Shown here piece by piece: positions 15,546 to 24,689 of a stretch of 64,000 nt of DNA. The position numbers and the translations under genes were made by a program. The notes under the pieces are model-generated. The model saw only the letters and a program-made list of their open reading frames with translations, did no database searches and was not told where the DNA came from. Origin of the DNA: Bradyrhizobium sp. LHD-71 (GTDB taxonomy: Bacteria; Pseudomonadota; Alphaproteobacteria; Rhizobiales; Xanthobacteraceae); assembly GCF_031157255.1 (NCBI RefSeq), contig NZ_JAVIFX010000027.1, positions 56,276-120,275 of the forward strand, in the 5' to 3' direction. The stretch's first letter is position 1; every line of letters begins with the position of its first letter.

Positions 15546-16487
15546 CTACTTCCCCCACCGCAGCGCCAGGGCGTCGCGCTCCTTGGCGAGCTCCAACAGG
15601 CCCGCGCGCGTCGCCGGATGCAGCGGCTGCAGTGGGTGGCGCACTGCGTCCGATCTGATCACGCCGCCGGCCTGCATCATGACCTTGCAGGCGATCAGGC
15701 CGCATTGACGGTTCTCGTAATTGATCAGCGGCAGCCAGCGCTCATAGGCGGCTTTGGCCTCCTCGCGCTTGCCGGCGAAATAGGGATCGATGATCTGGCG
15801 GATGCCGTCGGGATAGCCGCCGCCGGTCATCGCGCCGGTGGCACCGGCATCAAGATCGGCCAAGAGCGTAATCGCCTCCTCGCCGTCCCAGGGCCCCTCG
15901 ATGTCCTTGCCCCCCGCCTCGATCAGGCTGCGCAGCTTCGAAGCCGCGCCGGGCACCTCGATCTTGAAATAGCGGATGTTGGAGAAATCGCGCGACAACC
16001 GCGCCAGCAGCTCGACCGAGAGCGGCGTGCCGGCGACCGGCGCGTCCTGGATCATGATGGGGATGTCGATCGCGCCGGAGAGCACCTTGAAGAACTCGAT
16101 GATGCCCTTCTCGGGCACGCGGAAGGTCGCGCCGTGATAGGGCGGCATCACCATCACCATGGCGGCGCCCGCCGCCTCGGCCTGCTTGCTGCGCGCGGCG
16201 CAGACGGACGAGCTGAAATGCGTGGTGGTGACGATCACGGGAACCCGGCCGGCGACGTGTTCCAGCACCGCATGCATCACGGTCTCGCGCTCGGCGTCGG
16301 TGAGGACGAACTGCTCGGAGAAATTGGCGAGGATGCAGAGGCCGTGCGAGCCGGCGTCGATCATGAAATCGATGCAGCGGCGCTGGCCCTCGAGGTCGAG
16401 CTCGCCGCGCTCGTCGAAGATGGTGGGCGCGACCGGGAACACACCGCGATAGGGGCGCTGGGCCTTGTGTTGTGGCGTGACCGGCAT
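15546..16487 (-). CDS. DapA-superfamily enzyme, probable L-2-keto-3-deoxyarabonate dehydratase
   Basis: The 313-aa protein is a class I aldolase/dehydratase fold enzyme of the DapA family. It closely resembles the L-2-keto-3-deoxyarabonate dehydratase of Azospirillum: GLCILANFSEQFVLTDAE, VTTTHFSSSVCAARS, MVMVMPPYHGATFRVPE, WDGEEAITLLADLDAGAT and GVIRSDAVRHPLQPLHP. The Schiff-base lysine is Lys175 in RYFKIEVPG. The start at 16487 has GGAGAG five bases upstream; a second ATG 12 bp earlier overlaps that site. It would form alpha-ketoglutarate semialdehyde from L-arabinose-derived acid, though no other arabinose gene is nearby. Confidence 0.82.
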   Translation of the reverse strand: MPVTPQHKAQRPYRGVFPVAPTIFDERGELDLEGQRRCIDFMIDAGSHGLCILANFSEQFVLTDAERETVMHAVLEHVAGRVPVIVTTTHFSSSVCAARSKQAEAAGAAMVMVMPPYHGATFRVPEKGIIEFFKVLSGAIDIPIMIQDAPVAGTPLSVELLARLSRDFSNIRYFKIEVPGAASKLRSLIEAGGKDIEGPWDGEEAITLLADLDAGATGAMTGGGYPDGIRQIIDPYFAGKREEAKAAYERWLPLINYENRQCGLIACKVMMQAGGVIRSDAVRHPLQPLHPATRAGLLELAKERDALALRWGK

Positions 16488-16621
16488 CGAACTCTCCATC
16501 CCATGTTACGTCTACAGCAAGCGCTCACGCGCGCTGCGGACAGATGTACTCGCCACGCCGACCGGCGGCAATGCCGATCACATTACATCTGGACGGAGGT
16601 GCAATCGAGGCTACGCGGTCT

Positions 16622-18691
16622 TCACCGCGCCCAGGAAGCCCTCGACGCGACGCGGAGACGATCGGCGTCGGCCGACATCTTCCTGACGGAGTCCGACAGC
16701 ACCGTGCCGGCGTTGCCGGTTTCCTGGTTGAGGCTGGCGACGCTGCCGATGGTGTCGGTGACCTCGCGGGTGCCCTGGGCCGCCTGCTGGAAGTTGCGCG
16801 AGATCTCGGTGGTGGCCGCGCGCTGCTCTTCGACCGCGGCGGCAATCGCGGTCATCTTCTCGTCGATGCCGCTGATGGCACCGCCGATCGAGCGGATGGC
16901 CGCCACGGCCTGGCCGGTGGCGCCCTGGATCTCCGCGACCTGGCGCGAGATCTCCTCCGTCGCGGTCGCGGTCTGCGCCGCGAGACTCTTGACCTCGCCG
17001 GCGACCACGGCGAAGCCGCGGCCGGCTTCGCCCGCGCGCGCCGCCTCGATCGTGGCATTCAGAGCCAGGAGATTGGTCTGGGCGGCGATGGCATTGATCA
17101 TCTTGACGACCTCGCCGATGCGGCTTGCGGTCTGGTCGAGAATCTCGACGGTCGCGTTGGTCTGCTCGGCCTGCGCGACGGCCTCGCGGGCCTCGCGCGC
17201 GCTCGACTGCACCTGCGCGGAGATCTCGCCGACGGATGCGGAGAGCTCCTCCGTCGCGGCGGCGATGGTCTCGAGATTGTTGGTGGCCTGCTCGGCCGCC
17301 GAGGAGACCGCCGCAGTCTGGCTGCTGGATTCCGCGACCAGCGAGCGCACGTTGGTTGCGGTGGCATCGAGCTCCCGCGTGGACGCCGCAACGCTGTGGA
17401 TGACGGCCTGCACCGTATCGTCGAAGCTGCGGCAGGCCGCATCGACCGTGCCGGAGCGGGCGAGCTGCAGCGCCTGCTGCGATTCGCGTTCCTGGCCCAG
17501 GCGTTCCGCGGTCGCCGCGCTCTCGCGCAGGCTTTCCAGCGCGGCAGCCATGGTGCCGAACTCGTCGGGATGACGGGATTGCGGCACCGGCGTCGCATAG
17601 TCGCGTGCGCTGATGCGGGCGATGGCATCGAGGATGGCGCGCACCGGGCGCATGAGGCGGTTGCGCACCACGTAGACACCGGCCAGGGTCACGGCCAGCG
17701 CCAGCACGAACGCGAACGATTGCACGATGAGATTGGTGAGGGCTTTCTCCTGAACCGTCTCCGCGCGCGCGATCGACAGGTCGAGCGCCTTGTGTGCGAC
17801 CGCGACGATGGACGCAAACGGCGATTGGCACAGCGCGTTCCATTCCGAGGCCGGCATCGCCGGCCGGCCGCTGCCGTCGAGATTTTTGGTGATATCACCA
17901 ATCTGCTTGACGACGCCGTCAGTCTTGGCGCGTGCCTCCTTGGCCGTGTTGACGAGGTCAGGCGTCACGTCGGGCGCGGCCAGCAGCTCCTCCATGCCGG
18001 TCCAGCCGGCGGTGACGATACCGTTCCAGCCGGCGACGGTCTGCTTTTGTGCGTCGTCGAGCGGCTTCGAGCTGTTGACGTTCGAGCGCAATGTCGAGCA
18101 CTGGATGCCGTAGCGATCACGCACCTGCCAGGCGAGGCGGCGCGCCTGAATCATGCGGGCGATGTAGGGATCGTTCATCCAGGCACGGTTCGACACCGCG
18201 GTGGACGCGAGATTGGCGGTCTCGATCACCTTGGTGACCGCATCGTACCAGGGTGCGGTGCGCTCGACCTTGCGCTCGGCGCGCGGCAGCTTGGCCTCGT
18301 CGTAGAACAGCTGGAACTTCGGCGCGGCCTCGCTCCAGCGCTGCTTCAGCGTGCTTGCGAGCTCGTCGCGGCGGGCAAATTCGACGGTGGCGAGCGCGGC
18401 CATGATGGCGTCGAAGCCGGCCTGCTCCGACTTCTCGGCGGTGCCGAGCTTGGCGCGCGGATCGTCCTCGCCGAGCAGCGCGCTCTGGGCATCGCCGCGA
18501 TTGTTGCGCAAGGACAGCACGCCCTGGAAGATCGCCTTGTCGGCGTTCGCCAGCCGCTCGGTCTCCAGGCTGTCGCTGTAGCGGCCGAACGCCCCGAACA
18601 TCTGGATCGCCGTGCTGGTCAGCGCACCGACCGCCAGCAGGGCCATCAGGACGAGGAGAAGCGTGCTTACCGATTTCTTAAACAATGCCAT
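16622..18691 (-). CDS. Methyl-accepting chemotaxis protein with shifted C-terminus
   Basis: This is a 689-aa transmembrane chemoreceptor. TM1 is at about residues 7-28, a long periplasmic sensing domain follows to about 310, TM2 lies near 313-337, then a HAMP domain and a signalling coiled coil. The hairpin tip is canonical ([20 protein letters not shown]). The reading frame ends [10 protein letters not shown], which is not MCP-like. One frame away the same DNA reads [11 protein letters not shown] before a stop at 16611, a typical MCP tail. So a one-base indel near 16645-16653 is likely. The signalling domain is otherwise intact. The ligand is unknown. Confidence 0.9.
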   Translation of the reverse strand: MALFKKSVSTLLLVLMALLAVGALTSTAIQMFGAFGRYSDSLETERLANADKAIFQGVLSLRNNRGDAQSALLGEDDPRAKLGTAEKSEQAGFDAIMAALATVEFARRDELASTLKQRWSEAAPKFQLFYDEAKLPRAERKVERTAPWYDAVTKVIETANLASTAVSNRAWMNDPYIARMIQARRLAWQVRDRYGIQCSTLRSNVNSSKPLDDAQKQTVAGWNGIVTAGWTGMEELLAAPDVTPDLVNTAKEARAKTDGVVKQIGDITKNLDGSGRPAMPASEWNALCQSPFASIVAVAHKALDLSIARAETVQEKALTNLIVQSFAFVLALAVTLAGVYVVRNRLMRPVRAILDAIARISARDYATPVPQSRHPDEFGTMAAALESLRESAATAERLGQERESQQALQLARSGTVDAACRSFDDTVQAVIHSVAASTRELDATATNVRSLVAESSSQTAAVSSAAEQATNNLETIAAATEELSASVGEISAQVQSSAREAREAVAQAEQTNATVEILDQTASRIGEVVKMINAIAAQTNLLALNATIEAARAGEAGRGFAVVAGEVKSLAAQTATATEEISRQVAEIQGATGQAVAAIRSIGGAISGIDEKMTAIAAAVEEQRAATTEISRNFQQAAQGTREVTDTIGSVASLNQETGNAGTVLSDSVRKMSADADRLRVASRASWAR

Positions 18692-18815
18692 GGGTGGGGC
18701 GGCCTACTCGTCACGAGGAGGCCACCCTGCACCGCGACATGCCAAGGTTTGGTTAAGACTTTAATCAAATACCTGCGGTTGCGCCGCTGCGCCCCTCCCG
18801 CAGGGCTGTGTTCCC

Positions 18816-19586
18816 TCACGCAACCCTGGTGAAATCCGGCGGCCGGCGCTCGGCAAAGGCGGTGAAAGCCTCGCGTGCTTCCGCGGTGCGCAGGCGCTGC
18901 GCGAACTGCTCGCCTTCGGCCTGCATCTGCGCGACAAGTGCCTCACCGTTTCGCATCAGCTTCTTGGTGGCCGTGAGCGCGCCGGCCGGCTGGCGGGCGA
19001 GGCGCTGCGCGAGTGCCAGCGCCTCGCCGTCGAGCCTGTCGAGCGGCACCACGCGGTTGGCGATGCCCCACTCCAGCGCCGATTTGGCGGCAACGGTCTC
19101 GCCGAGCGCGAACATCTCATAGGCGCGGGCATAGCCGATGCGCGCCGGCATCAACAGGCTGGACGCCGCTTCCGGCACCAGCGCGAGGCTGACGAAGGGC
19201 GTCGACAGTTGCGCGTTATCCGCGAGCACGACGAGATCGCAATGCAGCAGCATGGTGGTGCCGACGCCGACCGCGCGGCCCTGCACCGCCGCAACCAGCG
19301 GCCGGGTGCAACGCGCCAGCGACTGGATGAAGCGCACGACGTTGCGGCTGCCTTCCGATTTTCCGGCTGCGACGGCCGCGAATTCACCAACGTCGTTGCC
19401 CGCGGTGAACATGTCGCCCTCGCCGCGGATCAGGATCACGCGGGCCGATGGATCGAACTCGGCGGATTCGATGGCGTCGGCGAGCTTGCCGTACATCGCA
19501 TCCGTCAGCGCGTTCTTCTTGTCGGGGCGCGCCAGCGTGAGGGTGAGAATTCCACCGTTGTTCTCGATCCGGACGTGGTCGGTCAT
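18816..19586 (-). CDS. Enoyl-CoA hydratase/isomerase family protein
   Basis: The 256-aa crotonase-fold protein begins MTDHVRIENNGGILTLTLARP. It has the CoA-binding oxyanion-hole segments GDMFTAGNDVGEF and AAVQGRAVGVGTTML, and a helix SLALVPEAASSLLMP where catalytic acids usually lie (Glu in VPEA, isomerase-like). It is the downstream member of a two-gene operon with marR, sharing ATGA with it. The substrate cannot be told from the sequence; regulation by the adjacent MarR protein is likely. Confidence 0.85.
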   Translation of the reverse strand: MTDHVRIENNGGILTLTLARPDKKNALTDAMYGKLADAIESAEFDPSARVILIRGEGDMFTAGNDVGEFAAVAAGKSEGSRNVVRFIQSLARCTRPLVAAVQGRAVGVGTTMLLHCDLVVLADNAQLSTPFVSLALVPEAASSLLMPARIGYARAYEMFALGETVAAKSALEWGIANRVVPLDRLDGEALALAQRLARQPAGALTATKKLMRNGEALVAQMQAEGEQFAQRLRTAEAREAFTAFAERRPPDFTRVA

Positions 19587-20032
19587 TGCTCTGCTCCTCT
19601 TGGAAACTTGTCCTGAATGCTCGTCAGCCAGCGCGCGACGATGTCGATCTCGGCGGCCGTGAATCCTTCCGTCAGCGCCGCATTGACCTCCGCCGCGCCG
19701 GCCTTCGCCTGAGCCAGCGCGGTGCGTCCCTTCGGCGTCAGCCAGATCCGCCAGGCGCGTCCGTCCTCACGGTCGGCCCGCCGCTCTATCAGTTTCGCCA
19801 ACTCGGTGCGATCGACCAGGCCGGAAATGCCGGCCGGCCCAAGATCCAGAGCCGCGCCCGCCTCGCCCATCAATACACCGTCTTGCCGGCCGAGGATGAA
19901 CAACAGACCGGCCTGCGCCGGCGTCACCTCGCTCTCGGGCCGCGTCGCCATCCAGCGCTGCAGCCGGCGGTGTGCGACGCTCAGCAGGTAGATCAGCCGA
20001 TGATGCCGCGCGCCGGCGTTATTATTTCGCAT
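19583..20032 (-). CDS. MarR-family transcriptional regulator
   Basis: The 149-aa protein shows the MarR winged-helix order: dimerisation helix HRLIYLLSVAHRRLQRWM, TPAQAGLLFILGR, GEAGAALDLGPAGISGLVDRTE as the helix-turn-helix, and the wing DREDGRAWRIWLTPKGRTAL. Its start codon lies inside a perfect 18-bp palindrome, a likely autoregulatory site. It overlaps the enoyl-CoA hydratase gene by four bases and so probably senses an acyl-CoA or aromatic compound handled by that enzyme. Confidence 0.87.
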   Translation of the reverse strand: MRNNNAGARHHRLIYLLSVAHRRLQRWMATRPESEVTPAQAGLLFILGRQDGVLMGEAGAALDLGPAGISGLVDRTELAKLIERRADREDGRAWRIWLTPKGRTALAQAKAGAAEVNAALTEGFTAAEIDIVARWLTSIQDKFPRGAEQ

Positions 20033-20040
20033 GCGAAATA
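20023..20040. promoter_or_regulatory. Perfect palindrome over the marR start codon
   Basis: TATTTCGCATGCGAAATA is an exact 18-bp palindrome containing the marR ATG (20030-20032). MarR proteins bind palindromes of this size, so autorepression is inferred. Because the site includes the initiation codon, binding would block RNA polymerase near its start point, or the transcript may be leaderless. Confidence 0.7.
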
Positions 20041-20122
20041 GATAGCTGCTGCCGGTTTCCTTGTCAAAGGGCTTGACGTCATCGCACGCGTGTGTTCCTT
20101 ATTTGTTCTGTACCCGTTTTAG

Positions 20123-21523
20123 TTGCAGACAAAGAGGCACACCCTGGTGGAGAGATTGGCGCAAGCGGAAGAGCAGGACCAGGAGCACGAAACGGAGGGT
20201 GAGCATGCCTATGCCTTCGGAGTTCTGGACGCGTACTTCGAAGGCTTCCCGCTCAGTAAGCTCGTGACCACCACCCGGCAGTTTCCCGGCCATATGCGGG
20301 TGGACGTCCAGGCCGCGCTCGACAAGCTGCTGGGAGCGCACATCGACTTGCTCGGACTTGCCGAGGAAAGCTATGACGCGCTGTCGTTTGCGCGCCTGCT
20401 CCGCGACGATCGAAGCGCCGTGCCGATCGCGCCGCTGCAATATTCCGACGTCGATATCGGCGAGGGCAATCCGTCCCGGTGCCTCGACAATGGTTTGTGG
20501 CTCTGCGAGCAAGACGGTTTGCGCCATGCGGTACTGCTCTGCGCCAATCGGGAATCCCGTCGCGAGCCCGGCATACGGATCGAAATCATGGTGTCCGCGG
20601 GAAGCGCGGGGGCGGCCGTGGTGCAGCGCTGCTTCGGCGCGCTCGAAGACGCCGTGCAGTCCGCGCGCACCTATCGCGGCAAGATCCTGTCGCTCGAGGA
20701 GTCTTCCAACTACCGCGGCGAATCCCGCGGCATCAATGTGCATCGGCTGCCGACCGTCGGGCGCGACGAGGTAATCCTGCCGGAGCGGACTCTGCAGCTG
20801 CTCGATCGCAACGTGCTGAATTTCGTCAACACGCGCGATCAATTGCGGCGGCTCGGGCAATCAACGCGCAAGGGCATCCTGCTTTATGGACCGCCCGGCA
20901 CAGGTAAGACCCATACGATCCGCTATCTCGCAACACATCTGCCTGGACATACGACCCTGATTATCACGGCCGAGCAGATCGGCCTGCTCAGCGCCTATAT
21001 GGGCCTGGCGCGGCTGCTGCAGCCTGCGATGGTGGTGATCGAGGACGTCGACCTGATCGCGCGCGACCGCCGCAACATGGGGCCATGCGAAGAACCCCTG
21101 CTCAACAGGCTGCTCAACGAGATGGACGGACTGAAGCAGGATGCCGACATCCTTTTCGTTCTCACCACCAATAGGCCGCAGGACCTGGAAGCTGCCCTGG
21201 CCGGTCGCCCCGGCCGCATCGACCAGGCCATCGAAGTGCCGCTCCCGGACGAGAGTGGCCGCAGCAAGCTGGTGCGCCTCTATGGCAAGGAATTGCCGCT
21301 CGACGACGCGATCGTCATCGAAGCTGCCCGCCGCAGCGAGGGGACAAGCTGCGCCTTCATCAAGGAATTGATGCGGCGGCTGGCGCAAGCCAGCCTGGCG
21401 CGCGACGGCGGCAACTCGACCGTCTCGGCCGACATCGACGAAGCCCTCGACGACATGCTGTTCTCCGGCGGCCGGCTGAATGCGCGCCTGCTCGGCGGGG
21501 CGCAGGCGATGGCAGCGGGGTAA
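20123..21523 (+). CDS. Orphan AAA+ ATPase with an unassigned N-terminal domain
   Basis: This 466-aa protein has a single C-terminal AAA module of the FtsH/CDC48 type: Walker A GPPGTGKT at 256-263, Walker B VVIEDVD at 304-310, sensor 1 TTNRPQDLEAAL and arginine-finger region GRPGRIDQAIEVPLPD. About 230 N-terminal residues match nothing I recognise and have no membrane segment or protease motif, so it is not FtsH itself. The start is uncertain: TTG 20123 or GTG 20147, both with weak ribosome-binding sites. No neighbour suggests a substrate. Confidence 0.8.
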   Translation: MQTKRHTLVERLAQAEEQDQEHETEGEHAYAFGVLDAYFEGFPLSKLVTTTRQFPGHMRVDVQAALDKLLGAHIDLLGLAEESYDALSFARLLRDDRSAVPIAPLQYSDVDIGEGNPSRCLDNGLWLCEQDGLRHAVLLCANRESRREPGIRIEIMVSAGSAGAAVVQRCFGALEDAVQSARTYRGKILSLEESSNYRGESRGINVHRLPTVGRDEVILPERTLQLLDRNVLNFVNTRDQLRRLGQSTRKGILLYGPPGTGKTHTIRYLATHLPGHTTLIITAEQIGLLSAYMGLARLLQPAMVVIEDVDLIARDRRNMGPCEEPLLNRLLNEMDGLKQDADILFVLTTNRPQDLEAALAGRPGRIDQAIEVPLPDESGRSKLVRLYGKELPLDDAIVIEAARRSEGTSCAFIKELMRRLAQASLARDGGNSTVSADIDEALDDMLFSGGRLNARLLGGAQAMAAG

Positions 21524-21555
21524 CGTTCGCCGTCATCCATTCGCCTCGTCGCCTC

Positions 21556-23217
21556 TCAGGGCGCGCAGGTAAAGCTCGAAGCCTCCGTCACCGAACCACT
21601 CTTGTAGTGCGGCCAGGACGGCCAGCGGCACAGCGGCAGCGCACGCGTCACTGCAAATGACGGCGCCTCTACCTTCTGCTCGGTGACCTCGAGATCGCCG
21701 GGCGCCTTGCCCTTCTCGACCCAGTCGACCAGCACACTCAGCATGTCGACATTGGCCGGCGCGCCGGAGCCGACATGGTCGACGCCGGGCGCGGTATAGA
21801 GGCGGGCGAACTCCGCGGTCTCGGCCTTGCCGAGCTTGCGCTCGACGCTCTCGAAATAGCGGATGCCGGCATAGGGGCTCTGCGCGTAATCGGCCATGTG
21901 CTCGAGCATGATAAGCCGGCCACCGCGCGCGCGAAAACGGCTGAGATCGGGATCGGTCGAATCCATCAGCCTGGAGACCTCGAGCAGCCGCGCCTTGTGG
22001 TCCTCCACCTTGTAGGTGGTGACGTCGAGCTTGGGATCGCGTGCGAACACATATTGAATGCCGCCGGCGCCGTAGATCCAGGCGATGCCGTTGTTGGGCG
22101 CAGGCGGCTGCGCGGGCGGCGCGGTGCCGAGCCACCAGGCGACCCAGCCGCCGGTCGGGCCAACGGCCGGGATGTCCTCGCCGGAGATGCCCCAACCCGG
22201 ATAATCGTCGAGACCATTGGCGAGCGGGAACGGGAATTTGTAGGTCCCATGCAGCGTGTTGACGGCCTTGATCTGCGCCTCGGTGAGGCACTGATCGCCG
22301 CTCTGGCCCGCCGCGCAGCGCAGCGTCTCGATCTTGAACGCCGCCTTGCAGGAAACGGGATCCTGCACCAGCGCATCGTCGGAGCCGTCGGCCTTGTCGC
22401 AAGCCGAACGCACCGCATCGCCCACGAGCTTGACCTGCGCCGGATTGATCCAGCCCTCGCCCATGGTCGCAAGGCCCCCGCGCGTGCCGGCATGCTGCAG
22501 GCCGACCCAATTGATCACGGGCACGCGGGCGAAGATGCCGTCGAAATCGTCGGGATAGCGCTGCGCCATGGTGAGGCCCTCGCGGCCGCCCTCGGACGAG
22601 CCCATGAAATACATCTTTTCAGGCATCTTGCCGTAAGCACGCTGCATCAGCGCGACGGCGGCATCGCGCACCTTCTTGTAGGAACGATGAGCAAAGTTCT
22701 CGAACGCTTCGTCGTTGAGCGCGAAAACCTGCGGCGGCTCGCCCTGCTTGGTCTCGTGGCCGGAATCGGTGCCGTAGGTGACGAAGCCGCGCGCGAGCGG
22801 CGACGGCTTGTCGAAGGGATAGGCCGGCGGCAGCGCCAAGCCGGTGATCAGCACGCCGTTGAAGCCGCCGCCGCCATATTGCAGCGAGCGGCCGTTCCAC
22901 TCGACGGGAAGATTGACCTGGAATTTGATCGGCGGCGCCTTGGGATCGGCGGGGTCGATGTGTCCGAGCACCTTGCAGAAGACGGGATTGGCCGGCGTGA
23001 CGCGCCCCGACGGGGTCGGTCCGCGCTCGGCGACGGCGAGAGGCGATGGCGACTGCAAAGTCGCGGCATCGATCTTCACGGCGTCAGCGCCGCCAACGAG
23101 ACCCTTGCAGACGGCCTCGGCGTCTTCAGCCAGCGTCGCCGCCGAGGCGCAGTTTGCAGCCAGCAAGGTCGCCGCGCCGACGGGCAATGCACAGAGCTTC
23201 GCACGCAGTTGCGCCAT
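21556..23217 (-). CDS. Secreted tannase/feruloyl esterase-family protein
   Basis: This 553-aa alpha/beta-hydrolase of the tannase family (which includes feruloyl esterase B and MHETase) has a signal peptide ending near CASAA. The nucleophile is Ser208 in YFMGSSEGGREG and the catalytic histidine lies in APGVDHVGSG. Family members usually carry a cysteine before the serine and one after the histidine, joined as a disulfide (CS-D-HC motif). Here both are replaced, by Ser207 and Val. The fold and triad look intact. An aromatic ester substrate is likely but not identified. Confidence 0.85.
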   Translation of the reverse strand: MAQLRAKLCALPVGAATLLAANCASAATLAEDAEAVCKGLVGGADAVKIDAATLQSPSPLAVAERGPTPSGRVTPANPVFCKVLGHIDPADPKAPPIKFQVNLPVEWNGRSLQYGGGGFNGVLITGLALPPAYPFDKPSPLARGFVTYGTDSGHETKQGEPPQVFALNDEAFENFAHRSYKKVRDAAVALMQRAYGKMPEKMYFMGSSEGGREGLTMAQRYPDDFDGIFARVPVINWVGLQHAGTRGGLATMGEGWINPAQVKLVGDAVRSACDKADGSDDALVQDPVSCKAAFKIETLRCAAGQSGDQCLTEAQIKAVNTLHGTYKFPFPLANGLDDYPGWGISGEDIPAVGPTGGWVAWWLGTAPPAQPPAPNNGIAWIYGAGGIQYVFARDPKLDVTTYKVEDHKARLLEVSRLMDSTDPDLSRFRARGGRLIMLEHMADYAQSPYAGIRYFESVERKLGKAETAEFARLYTAPGVDHVGSGAPANVDMLSVLVDWVEKGKAPGDLEVTEQKVEAPSFAVTRALPLCRWPSWPHYKSGSVTEASSFTCAP

Positions 23218-23294
23218 TGTTTCCCCCCGGTTCTCTTCTGGTTCGATCAGGAGGCCGCATTGAAGTCGACCGCCGGCCGGCCGTCAATGACGCT

Positions 23295-24539
23295 CTAGTG
23301 CTCGAACACCAGCCGCGCTCCGACCGTGCCTTCGAGGCTGCGGATCTGATCGAGCAGCGCCGCCGAATCCTGGCCGGCGAGATCGGCATCGAGCACGACA
23401 TAGCCGAGGTCGCCGGCGGTCTCGAGATATTGCGCGGCGATGTTGATGTCGCGCTGCAGGAAGACCTCGTTCAGGCGCCGCAGCATGCCCGGCACGTTGC
23501 GATGGACATGGCTGAAGCGCGCGCCGGAGGGGCGAAGATGCAGCTGCACCTCGGGGAAGTTCACCGCGCCCATGGTCGATCCCGTGATGAAATAGTCGAC
23601 CAGCTTGCGTGCGACCTCCCCGCCGATGCGCTCCTGCGCCTCCTCGGTCGAGCCGCCGATATGCGGCGTGAGGATGACGTTCTCCACGCCCTGCACCGGG
23701 CTGTTGAAACGATCCGAATTCGAGGACGGCTCGACCGGAAACACGTCGACGGCGGCGCCGGCGAGATGACCCTCACGCAACGCGCGCGCGAGCGCATCGA
23801 GATCGACCACGGTGCCGCGGCTGTTGTTGATCAGGAACGAGCCCGGCTTCATCGCCCGTAGCTCCTTCTCGCCGATCATCCCGGCGGTTTCCGGCGTCTC
23901 GGGCACGTGCAGGCTGACGACGTCGCTCTGCGCCAGCAGATCTTCCAGTCGCTCGACCGGCTCGGTGTTGCCGTGGCGAAGCTTGTCGGTGCGGTCGAAA
24001 TAGATCACGCGCATGCCCATGGCTTCGGCGAGCGTGGACAGCTGCGAGCCGATATTGCCGTAGCCGACGATGCCGAGCGTGCGGCCGCGCACCTCGCGGC
24101 TGCCGGTCGCCGACTTGTCCCAGCCGCCCCCATGCGCCGATACCGAGCGCGGAAAGATCCGCCGCAGCAGCATCACGATCTCGCCGATCACGAGCTCGGC
24201 GACGCTGCGCGTGTTGGAGAACGGTGCGTTGAACACAGGAATGCCGCGCTTGCGCGCCGCCAGGAGATCGACCTGGTTGGTGCCGACGCTGAAGCAGCCG
24301 ACCGCGAGCAGCTGGTCGGCGGCGCCGAGCACGTCATCGGTGATCTGGGTGCGCGAACGGATGCCGAGCAGCGACACGCCCTTGAGCGCTTTGCGCAGAT
24401 GCTCTCCGTCCAGCGCCTTGGTCAGGCGTTCGACATTGGTAAAGCCCGCGCTCTTGAACAGCTCGACAGCGCTATCATTGACGCCTTCGAGCAGCAGCGC
24501 CTTCGCAGTCCGCTCGGGGCTTTGGCCTGGGGCTGGCAT
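23295..24539 (-). CDS. serA: D-3-phosphoglycerate dehydrogenase-like (SerA family, with ACT domain)
   Basis: This 414-aa D-isomer-specific 2-hydroxyacid dehydrogenase has the Rossmann motif GIVGYGNIGSQL, catalytic segments NNSRGTVVDLDAL and LTPHIGGSTEEAQ, and a C-terminal ACT domain (VHRNVPGMLRRLNEVFLQ) as in E. coli SerA. It would oxidise 3-phosphoglycerate in serine synthesis, possibly with serine feedback. The ATG at 24539 has GGAG five bases upstream; a GTG at 24557 is the alternative. It stands alone, without serB or serC. Confidence 0.87.
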   Translation of the reverse strand: MPAPGQSPERTAKALLLEGVNDSAVELFKSAGFTNVERLTKALDGEHLRKALKGVSLLGIRSRTQITDDVLGAADQLLAVGCFSVGTNQVDLLAARKRGIPVFNAPFSNTRSVAELVIGEIVMLLRRIFPRSVSAHGGGWDKSATGSREVRGRTLGIVGYGNIGSQLSTLAEAMGMRVIYFDRTDKLRHGNTEPVERLEDLLAQSDVVSLHVPETPETAGMIGEKELRAMKPGSFLINNSRGTVVDLDALARALREGHLAGAAVDVFPVEPSSNSDRFNSPVQGVENVILTPHIGGSTEEAQERIGGEVARKLVDYFITGSTMGAVNFPEVQLHLRPSGARFSHVHRNVPGMLRRLNEVFLQRDINIAAQYLETAGDLGYVVLDADLAGQDSAALLDQIRSLEGTVGARLVFEH

Positions 24540-24689
24540 GGTGTCTCCGTCAGTCACAGCTTTGCCGCAGCTCTTAGACCGCGGACGGTGCGCGGCACAA
24601 TAGGGCGTGGATACGGGGAGAAGATGGCGGGCGGCAGGGACGGCCTACCAAACGGCATCGCCTTTGCGCGGAGTTGACGGACGACAGAA

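Noticed and set aside
16544..18832. 762-codon plus-strand frame opposite the chemoreceptor
   Set aside because: The minus strand encodes a full MCP with HAMP and hairpin motifs; the opposite frame has only Arg/Gly/His-rich sequence and no domain.
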